Source: Brachynemurus nebulosus
Lineage: Eukaryota > Arthropoda > Insecta > Neuroptera > Myrmeleontidae
Direction: 5' to 3'
Length of the DNA: 64,000 nt
NCBI GenBank assembly: GCA_035578155.1
Contig: JAPWDM010000005.1
Span: 51,342,454 to 51,406,453, forward strand
A program made the position numbers and the translations under genes. Under the pieces are notes generated by a model. The model searched no databases and was not told where the DNA came from. It worked only from the letters and a program-made list of their open reading frames with translations. Below are positions 24,540 to 35,700 of the stretch, in pieces. Within the stretch, counting starts at the first letter, position 1. The number at the start of each line of letters is the position of its first letter.

Positions 24540-27530
24540 CTTCCGTGTCTTTTGATTGTAATTCTGTTGAATATAAAGATAGTTTGCACGTATTAAGTTT
24601 AAATAGTTAATTAAATTTTCAGTAATTTAATGCATGTGAGGAACCTGTTAAGTAATAAGTTGCACGTTAAAATTTACAATTAGTGCGTAAGTAGAAAAGT
24701 AGAATAAAATCCCGTCAATTTTCCGGTTGAGTTGGTAGCCTTGTCGCTTGTCCAGTCACTTGATATGTCTGGACGTAATCAGTATGCACACCATTTTAAA
24801 GCTTTTTTTTAAAAATTCTTTTTTCATTTTGAAATATTTATCCTTTTTTCAAGTGTCAAAATGGACAAAAGGCATAACATAATAGTCCATTTAAGAACAT
24901 TTGAAAAGAGAATGTGGAATTTAAGAAATATAAATTACAGAAATAAGCACGCAAGCAAGATATACTAGATTTAGGTACATTCAAAAAGTGAGAAAGGCTA
25001 AAAAGCTATTTCCAGTTGCAAAAAAGTACATCTTAAGTTCAATTTTAGACAATAAGTACTTAGAAAATTCTTCAAATATTCGTAAATGCGAAAAATACTG
25101 TTGTTTATCTTGCCCTGCTACTTATGAAAAAAATTTCAATTACGTCTTTACTTCTCTTTACTTAATTTCTCCTGTTTAACCAGCTTCTCTGGCATAAATA
25201 TCTAGGTTTTCTTTGTGTCCTAAATAGAATTCATTTTTAATTTCGTCCAAATTATCATTTAAAACAAATTTAATCTTTAATCGTCGAATTTATGACTTGG
25301 AAACGCCGGACCAGTTTAATGAAACACTTAACAACCTAATATGTGTAAACAACCATAAGTGTGAAGACGCGAGTTCACAAAGTTCAAAATGTAAAAAATA
25401 TGATGAGACAACCATAGTGATGAAATTTCACTTCATACAATCGAGGTATGACCTCTTTCAGTATTGAAAATAAGATTCATGTGAAAAGTACTAATAAACA
25501 TTATCTATGCTTGTAGTAATAGTGAGGTATTACGAAGATATAAAATTACAAGGACATTTAATTCTTTGTTTTGTTTTATAATAATTGCAAATTGTCATTA
25601 ACTTTCCATTTGTGTACAGTGCACTTAAATAGGTGTGAGGAAACTCCTATACATACAAGTGAACGGTACATAAATAATTGTTTTGTTACTTGTGTTTCTT
25701 GTCTTTTGTATATTCAGTAGCTGTCTTACGTAGTTACGTAGGAGTCAATTCAAAATCTAATCCACGTTGTTCAATATTGTCTTTGCATTATTAATAACTG
25801 TTGTACGCGGGGTTTCACTAACACTATTTTTTCCAATTTTTTCCCTATTTTTTATGCCTTATATTTTGAGTACTGAATTGCAGATAAAAATTAGAATATG
25901 CTAAAAAAATTTTAATTCACTTTCTACGTATTATAAACATTCTGTTTTGTTTAGTATTAATTGCATTTTTTATAAAAAAATGTTTTTGTTGCAAAAATGT
26001 CCCGTGCGTCACGCGAGAATCGCCCACTTATGTGTGATTTGTCTGAATCCGATGGTCGTTTTAATAGCAATAAAAGACACCCGAAATAGTATTTTACAAT
26101 ATAAGTTCGGTAAGTTGCTTTTACTGATCGAGAAAATGTTGCGAAAACGAGACCCGCAGGGTCGAGTTTTTGCAATTTTCGAGATCAGTAAATGCACTTA
26201 ACGCATCGTGTATTGTATAATATTTTTTGCACGATCGATTTAAAATAATTAAAGATTAAAAATGTGTTAAATAAAAAATAAAATTCAGATAATATAGATG
26301 AAATTTATATTTCTATGTTATGACATAGAATGCCATGAATAAATATTATAAATATTCATAACAACTAATATGAATTTTGTAGTGACAACTGACAACTATA
26401 TTTGTAAATAAAAAATTAAGTGTCAATATTTCACTGGCGTGAATATTTTTTTTGAATTTTCTATTAAAAAAAATTGAGGAAAATAGTTTGTTAAACTATA
26501 TTATTAGTGAGAATAATGAAATTGATGAAGCATCTTATTTTTGACTGTAAATTTATTCTCGTAAAATGAAAGGAAGATTATGAAAGCCACAGAAAATCTT
26601 AATGATTGAACGACCTTTTGAAATGTCAATAAAATAAGAAGACTGATGCCAACAATAATAATAATAATGTGCAAACTAGTGAAAATTTTCATATTATTAA
26701 TGGATTTATTTTCCTAATTGTTCAAATTGTACTTTTAATTTCAATATAAATAAATAAATACAATCATTTTTGAGCTAATTTAACTTACCACACTCCTATT
26801 TACTTACCACGCATCTATTTCACTTACCGCACTGTTATTTTTTGGTTTCCATGGATATAAACAAACGTTCGGGAAATGTAACTTACCAGCATTGTCAACA
26901 GTCTCGGTAAATGCATGAAAATACACGATCGTGCAAAAAATAGTTTTTCTTAACTTTGATTCACTTTTGCCAGATATGTTTAAAACAAGAATACGGTTCA
27001 AGAGGAGTTACGGGAGTTATGCCCACTTCCAACGAAGGTGTTCAATTTTATCAATTAACAATAAGTTTTTCAAGTTTTTCCCCAATTGTATATCTAGTAG
27101 GGAGGACTTTCTATTGGAAAAGTATTTAAAAAAATATAATTATACAAAAAATAAACCTGTATCAATAAATTAATATGGCTTGAAATATGTATTATGATGT
27201 CTTTGTTCATGCCTTTGTGGTCTTTGCTGTAAAATTTGTTAAAACTGTTCTTACGCAACCTTGAATATATTATGAATATGATAAATGCATGTGAATTAAT
27301 TAAATCGTCTATATTTGTTAATTTAATAAAAAAAAAAATGCAAAAGTAAGTATATGAACTGACTTTCTACACATGGTGTAGTCAGTAGCGTCACTAGTGT
27401 GTTAATTGATATTAAAATGACTCATCATCACTGTTACGAAAAGTTATTTATATAATTAATCAAATCTAGTTTCGTAATCATATTTAAAAAATTTTAATTA
27501 TTAAATTTTTCAAATGACCATCATTTCATG
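24540..27530. other. AT-rich intergenic sequence with a hairpin and short repeats
   Basis: No firm gene. A long imperfect hairpin lies at about 26116-26192 (arms TTACTGATCGAGAAAATG and TTACTGATCTCGAAAATTG). A 30-codon open frame with mixed composition starts at 25997. Three copies of ACTTACCRC spaced 19-20 bp occur at 26783-26840, and CGATCGTGCAAAAAATA near 26220 (inverted) is repeated near 26925. These look like repeat remnants rather than a gene. Confidence 0.35.
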
Positions 27531-27534
27531 TTAA

Positions 27535-27683
27535 CGCTTTGATCGTCATAAGACGTCAAATGAAGCCTTACTAACTAATACACCACGTCGTACGACGTCA
27601 GCTGTTCCATATAAAGTGTATTACTTGTCAAAATCGTGTACCAGTTGAGCGTTTTGTCATTATACGTTATGACTATCAAGGTG
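27535..27683. mobile_element. TTAA-flanked MITE, copy 2
   Basis: TTAA occurs at 27531-27534 and 27684-27687. The ends CGCTTTGATCGTCATAA and, reverse complemented, CACCTTGATAGTCATAA are inverted repeats. The interior TTCCATATAAAGTGTATT is shared, inverted, with 12093-12257. It is 149 bp. Confidence 0.7.
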
Positions 27684-27687
27684 TTAA

Positions 27688-29785
27688 ACTAATCTATTTT
27701 TAAGCTGAGCCAATCGAGTACCATTGCTGATAAAGTGATAAACATTTCTGAACCTGAACTTGAGACAACAGTCGTTCGTTTGAATTTTAATTTTTTATCT
27801 ACATACATACAGTGAAATTTCAATTGTAGTTACGTGCGAATCTAAAAAGGTGCCATTGGGGGGAGCTCCTAACCCGCTCCCCGGAATAGAGATAAATTAA
27901 AATTTTAAGTATACCGTGTGTGTATAATATACTACCTTAGTTCTACTGCAGAAAGTACAGTTTCTAACAGTGCAGGTACTTATAAATTCTAGCTATCAAA
28001 AGAATATTTTTAAAAAAGCATTGTTTAGAAAAACGACTATTAAAAAATATAACCTCCTCCTAATTTGAAGGCTGGATTTGAACCTGTGTAAGACCGTTAA
28101 ATTCAGCCAACCACTCTTTAATTCAAATCGTTGTCGTAAAGCTTGATTTGAGAAATTTTTTATTTTGATGACGTCATCAAATTTATTGAAATTTTTCAGT
28201 GCCTTAAAAATCATAAATAAAATCTTAAAATGATAAAATTAGAAGCTAATTATAGTTTTTCGATATCGTTCTTTTCATTTTTACAAAAATAAGGCACGTA
28301 GAGCCTCGTCTCCTAATTTGTGAGAGGTACACAAATACAAATTTACTTTTTTTGTTTTCCTCAAAACTGATAACAATACGTTACTTTGAATTCAAATGGT
28401 TTTTTGTTGAGTTCGATTTTCATTGAACCACAAAAAATTTTCTGATTCATCGCGGTACAAGTTTTTGTATCAAAATTTATTGATTGTTTAATGTTATTAT
28501 TATTACATTATTACTCATATCTACAAATTTCAGTGAATAATAATTTCCTTTATCATACAACATTAAATAAGTCTCTTATATGTACATATTTACGTAACGC
28601 AAAAATTATCATTTTCTGTCTAATTTTTTACAGTGTCAATACAATAGTCTGTTTTTTGTAAGTAGGTACATAAAATATGTTATCAGGTAGTTTTATAGAG
28701 ATATCAAAGTATCAAAATACTTGAAATATTGCTACAAAATATTTTCCTAATAAACTTATTGATACTTCTTAAACGAATTCTTTGAGCCTTTCATCAATTT
28801 TCTTAAGCTCACTAAAAGAATATTTTTAAGTTAGTTACTAAACGGTCTGATTGTGGAATAAATTATCCTTATTTCATAAAATGGCACATAGGTAATATCT
28901 GAAAAAACTTTCCATGAATGGTTTCCTATGAGTCAGTTCATTAAAATCACCTAACCATGTTGCTCAACATTTTTAATTTTCCTAATTTTTTTTATTGGCC
29001 ATTTTAAATTTACTTCGGGAACGTTTTTCGGCTGAAAATAAGTATCTAACTCTATTAATTTAAAGATATCAAAACAAACTAAAAACCAAAATGATCAGAA
29101 TGATAATTATGCTCTGTTCACGACTCCTTGACCCCCACCACTCGTTGTATACGCGCCTGACCGAAAGTTAATTTAAAATACGAAATCACAACTATTACAA
29201 AAAATAAATTTAGGTTTTTCTTTCGTTTTTTAATGTAACACTATATTTATGCTGTACATCATGAAACCAGAAGTACTTTTCCTGATAAAATAATAATTCA
29301 AGAATTCAGCCTCAGTTGGGAATTACTAATTAGAAATTTAATTTTATGCAAAAGCATCAAATGTGCTTCAAATTGTTATCGTAACGTAAAGGCATTTATA
29401 TTGATATCTAATCACTATAATTTTTGTTTCAAAATTAAGTATAGATATTCTAGATCTAAAGACTTACAATTAGAAGATACAATCTACTTAAAAAGAGCAT
29501 AAATAGATTTGTGTCTTTTTTGCACCCAGCTCCTCAACTGTAATTTAGGGGACTTCTCTATATTCTAGACACGTATTTCTAAAAAAAAATTTTTGAAGAT
29601 ATGTTGTTTTAATTTTTAAAATACGCTTAGGCTTCTTGAAAAAGATTTTAACAAAAAATTTATTTTGTTTTAGATCAAAATATGAAGAAATAATCAACAG
29701 TCCAAACAATAATATACATATTATGACTTTATGTATCAAAAAACTGTAAAGCTGACCAACACCAGATTTCGTCGAAAACACGAAA
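27688..29785. other. AT-rich sequence upstream of the shootin gene
   Basis: This should include the promoter and 5' UTR of the plus-strand gene starting at 29786. I cannot place a transcription start. The open frame at 29545-29781 (minus) is Phe/Lys/Ile-rich and looks like AT-rich noise. Confidence 0.35.
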
Positions 29786-32700
29786 ATGAATCATCATCAT
29801 AGTCAAAATAATAACAACGGCGGTGGTGGTACACTCACATCCAACCGAACAATCGCATCATGTTATTTAAATGGTGCAACACAAATACCATTACCAAAAA
29901 CGTATACGACCAATATGAAAATTATAACAAATTCAACGTTGCACAACAATGAAAATAAACACCCGGTAAATAATGGTAATATTGCGAATAGTGCAGCTGA
30001 AAGATGGCGATTAAAATATGAAGAGACTGAGCGAAAACGGAAAGCGTTACTTACACAATCGGAAAAAAGTAAGTTGAGTTCCATGTTCATGTAATATGAC
30101 ACAAAATAACCGTATACTGCCATAAAAATATCCAATTCAACTTGGAAAATCTTTGGGAACCTACGAAATTCTTTTGTTTTGGTAATTTACACCACTTGTC
30201 ATCCTAACTTACCTCTTGGTAGTAATTTACGGTTAAGTACTCATCTCTAACCATACCTGGGAGTATCATTTCTGAAAGTACTATCTTTAAGCCAAGGCTT
30301 AATTTCGGCCGGGACGCCACGGTATGGTTCCGGCACCTCCTAGGGAATTTTAATTTTTGCCGAAACGGGGTTTCGGCACGTCAAAGGGATTTTTTTTGGA
30401 TCAGTGTCTTTAACGACTGTAGGGTTGAGAACAGAGCAGTTTTTTTGCTCATCATTTCTTTTTTGGGAAACTGTGTAGCTGCATTCCGGCACTTACAATT
30501 TTAGAAATTAATTCGTACCTTAAGCAAGGAGTTAAACAGTGTAACCCTAACCTGATTACTAAATGAACATAATGCCTTGAAGGAACGTCTTTTTATCACA
30601 GGATTTCTAATCCTGAAAATATTCAAGTTTCAAAATAATTTTGAAACTTTATTTGAAACGATTTTAATTAATTTCAGTTAGATTGAGTTGGATACAGTAG
30701 GCTCGTTTCTGATGACACATGTCCAATGGGCATCTAATTCCAACCGTCTGCAATTATTCAGTCATTAATTCAGGATTAAATAGAATCAGTATCGAATGAA
30801 TATTTATTTAACTGCAATCAACCAATTAATTGTGATTAGGATTCGAACTTGCAACCGTTCTTCCATTTCTTCTTCATTGTTCTAATAGCCTCTATCACAA
30901 TTCCCTCAAGGGATTAAATAAGTGCGTAATACAATTTCTACCTCTGCGTTTATTGAATCTTCAAAATGCAGTTTATTGCAATAGTTTAACATTGAATCTC
31001 ATCGTATGCGGTTCTCCTGTGATTAATGGACTATGTATAGCTACATTAGTGCAGACTTAAATTGGGGATATTACTTAAATCACTTAATTAACCATAATAT
31101 ACATATAATTATGTGTATCATACATTACGACAATCTAGTTTTATGAAATGTAGTTATATACGTTATATACACCAATGTTATAAATTCTTAAACGATGACT
31201 CGTTTCAACCGCTCGGTTGTCTTTTTTAAGTGGTGATAATATAAATGTTACATATATCCAGGAATTAATAACTTCCTTGTTTCTTATTAAATCGCATCAA
31301 GAAGAAAAGATTTTATATTTTATTTTATTGGTTACTGTATTAACAGCAGTTGCAAATGCTTCTTTGAGTGACATTTTTGTATCATGAATTTGCAAAGACG
31401 GTTGTGAAGTTAGCAGTTTTGTTTGTGTTGATGGATCACTGGAAGTGTTATTTTGGTAGCGTTTCAGAACTTAAATGTGATTTACCATTCGATACGAAAA
31501 TAAGTGATGATAAAAATATTTAAAACAAATTTTAGATTAGTTTAAATACTTTCCTTTAATTATTAAAAAATTTGAGTCCCTCGTTTAATAGAATTTAATT
31601 AAACATCTACGACTATCCCTCCATAACTCATCGATTCGGTCATCAACGAGCATGTGACTCGCGACGATATCAGTGGCGTATAACTTTACATTTAATCATC
31701 CAAAAACAGTTTTTGCTAAATAATTATCAAATGTTATGCTAAATAATTTTTTTTAATTAACAAAATTTTATGTAATTGTTAAATCATTAATAAATTTCAC
31801 AAGCTACTTACTAGTGGAGTCTTAACTTTATAGATGTACAGGTTTAATAAAAAAGGCAGAGGCGTAACTACAATGGACAATGTGGAGCAGTCACTGCAGG
31901 TCCTAACCGGGTAAAATACAAGAGGGAGGGAATAATGTTTTATGGGGAGGTGTTTTTATTCTACTCATCGACTATATTTTTTTTGGGAATGATACTCCCA
32001 GAGGATTCGTTACAAGAAATTCAGTAATCCTTTTTTGTATATTTTGGAGGAAAACGGACTAATGAGGGGGGGGGGGCTCCAGGGCGCAAATGTGGATTGT
32101 GGCTGGCAACAGGGGCGGCAGCCAGGAACACAAAACCCAATAGAATGCAAATTTTTTCGACTCGTTTTCTCTTCCAACATGGAGCCAAAAAGGTTCATAT
32201 AGTCTACCTACACGAATTGTAAGGATTAGGTCTCTAAACTGTAAAAACTGGGAATTAAATGGCATATACGCATTTAAATTTCTTAATTTTTAGCAACCTA
32301 AAAATATTTTGTGTAATTGGCTTTTCACCAAATTAAAAATGATAAAAAATTATTTAAAATCGCAAACTGATCAGGAACATTTCAAGAACCCTAGCTATAC
32401 TATCAATCGAATATGATATTACAGAAAAGGTTACTTTTAGCCGTATTATTAACAAAATGGCTTCTGAAAAAGTTAGAAAAGTAAAGTTTTAATATGCATC
32501 GAAGCCTTTGCTCAACGGTGGGCTACAGCAGGTTAATAATAATAATAATAATAAAGTCTTAAATCAAAATTTAAATTGTTTTATAAAAAATAATTGTATT
32601 TTTTTTTTAAACGCAAAATTTTGCTCTGAGCCCCAGTGAATCTAGCTACAGCCCTGATTATCACAGAAGACATAACGGAGTTTGGAAAATTTTTTCGATT

Positions 32701-35700
32701 ATTCTTTTCTGCCTGCCCACCATCGATTTATTATACAAAACAACTTTACATTAAAAATTTATATTTGGTCAATCAATTGGTTTAATTTAGCCTTGCCATA
32801 TTATACATATGAACATAACGGTAAAGTTTGACACAATTAATAAATTAGACCCGATTATTGTTACAAATTTTTTATACTTTTTCTACTACTTATTATTATA
32901 TATTTTTAAATAATGATCTTGTAATTTCATGGTTATTCCTTTTGAGAATTAACCAATACCAAGAATATAAATACAAAATTTTAAAACAAAAACATTTATT
33001 AGACTTCAATATTATTCCATAAATACTTGATAATTGTTTTCGTTAGGTTTCATTTATCAATTTTATGAAAAAATTCATAATCATCGAAAAAAAATGTAAA
33101 ATTATCAAATTTTTTTATTGTTAGCATACGTGACCAAAATCAATAGAAGTATGTATTGTTTTTTTAAATTAAAAATTATTTTAATGTTTCGTTTATTTTT
33201 GAACAAAGAAAAAATATCGTTTTGCCTTGTTTAAGGGTTTTTTTAATATTCTTACTATTTTAATAAATTTTGACAAGTTCCATTATTGCTAACACTGTAC
33301 TTTGTTTCGTTGTACATCCTATTTACAAAATAGTAAGACTTATCACGTGGACACTTAAAACTAACTATTCATTCCTTTTATCTAACAAAATAAATTTGAA
33401 TAGTTATAATAAAAATTAATGTTCTAAACCGTTCTAAATTAAATTTTTATTTCTATAATTATCAGAAAAAACGATTATTTAGTTATTAATCCAAAGATAA
33501 CAAAAACAGTAATAAATTTTAAAGTTTCGAAATTATTCTAATGTTTCCTTTTTTAAAAATACAATGTTACGTAAAAAAATATGTAGATAAGCAGGCAGTT
33601 TTAATATTTCGCATTGTCTTAGAGTCTTAGACGTTTAAATCTGATCCCAGAAATATTTATTATTCTGTAACTAAATAAATAAATAAATAAAAATACGGTT
33701 TAAGCAGGCAGAATCGTGGGCTAAAATACAAATGGTTGCCAGCTCTAATTCTATTACTCTGACACTATGTCTGCTTCATAATAAATTAAACTAGTGGAAA
33801 CACTATAATAATACATTTCACAATATTTTTAAAAAGAGTAGTTACGGCTGCTGACATTTTTACAATCCCATCATATATTCGGCGTGTTCGTTGCTGAGTT
33901 TTTCTGCTCAAAGTGAGCTGCTAGCGCATGCGTAAGAACTTTTTTATGGAATACACAAGTATTTTGTACTTCATAAAAATGTTTTTGCGCATGCGCTAAC
34001 AGCTCACTTTGAGCAAAAAGACTCAGCAACGAACACGCCGATTATTAACTACCTAGTAGGAAGTTATTGAATAAATACCCACAGGACCGGGACAAAGTAA
34101 TTTGGCGTCCTAGGCGAAATGTCTTTTGGTGCCCTAGGCGAAATATTTTTTGGCGCCCTGATAAACACTTACATATTTAGATATAACAACAGTCAAAATC
34201 ATACAGTGAAGCTTCAACTTCTAACTTGTAAAAGTTTTTTACAAAGTATATTAACACAATTAAATCAGTACTACATCATTATTTATTTATAATAAATTAT
34301 ATATTAATAAATAATTTAAAAAAAAAGAAGAAAACAAAAGAATAGATAAAACAAAGAATAACCAAACAAAACAAAACAAAATACTGAAGATTATGTTTTA
34401 CTTTTCCTAGTCTTAGTTTTAGAAAAACTAGTTCATTAAAGACGATGGTTTGCACTAATTCTTGTTTAATTGATATTGTCGCCAAGCCTACCAATCTTTC
34501 CTACGTCATGGATTGCGTCATTATATCATGTAATATGAAATGTCGTTTTCCGACCACTTGGCCGACCATGTAATGCAGATAAACATCGACACTTTTTTGA
34601 ACATTGGAGAAATGTTTAAAAGCAATTATTTAATTGTAAATATAATTATTGTAGCCCGGAGTCATTTTCGCCACTATCTGGAATAATATTAGGTGGTGTA
34701 ATATAAAATGTCGTTTCCCGACCACTTGGCCGGCCATGTAATTCAGATAAATATCGACATTTTTTTAAGAATTTGAGAAATGTTTAAAAGCAATTTTTTG
34801 CTCTGAATAGATTTCTTGTAACCTGGAATCATTTCCATCATTAATTGGAATAACATTAGATCGTGTAATATGAAATGTCGTTTCCCGACCACTTAATTTG
34901 GTCAACCATGTAATACAGATAAACATCGACACTTTTTTTTTGTACGACTGGGAATTTCAATGCGGTAGAAATGACCAATTTTGCGACATAGTTCTTGCCC
35001 CTTTATCCATTTGGAGATACGTTTACTACGAAGTTCCCTGTCACTTCTGCCGGAAAGTGACGCCAAACATTATCAACATCTGTCGTAAACCTCACATACT
35101 ACTTACTTAACTGGATTATGGTGGTATACATAGAAATAAAAATAAGTCTTAATTAATTTATAACATTAAATAAATAAAATAGATGGTTTTGTATTTGTAC
35201 AATTAACATTTGTCACAATAACATAACTTTTAATTACTGTTAATAGATACTTTAGTCCAGTATCCGCCATACCACATATTATTTGATCAACCACAACCAC
35301 ATTTCACCGCGGATATAAAATATAGAAATGAAATAAAATATCACACGAGTACAAAAACCTTAATCCATTTATGTTTTCTTAAGGCAACCTACTAACAATC
35401 TATATTAATCGTATTATAATCTTCACTACCCCTCTCGTTATATTATATTACTTAAATCTATTATTTATTATTTATTTGTCATTTTTAATTAGAGTAACTT
35501 TTTCAAATTAATTTTTTTTCTTACAGCGAATCGTGAACTAGCTGAATTAAATAAAAAATATGAACGCTTAAGTGAAGAAAACCGAAATATTCTTCAACAG
35601 CTGACTGAAAAACATGAACAACTTGAAAAATTAAAAGCCGCATCGAAGGAATTCTATCTCGAATATGATACTCTTAAAAATAAATATGACGTCGAAACTG

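Larger units (their letters stand above)
30069..35526. other. Shootin intron 1 (5.5 kb), rich in transposon remnants
   Basis: It contains the MITE 30293-30517, a left hAT-like end at 31857, a G-rich patch near 32066, a possible LINE tail at 32500-32555, the hairpin MITE 33880-34040, and a hAT-like border plus 168-bp units at 34082-34945. The remaining sequence is AT-rich without exons I can support. Confidence 0.6.

Noticed and set aside
30835..30905. tRNA-like B box (GTTCGAATCC on the minus strand) suggesting a tRNA or SINE
   Set aside because: No cloverleaf with acceptor and anticodon stems can be formed and the A box is poor. A similar isolated B-box-like string near 28079 also lacks a tRNA fold.
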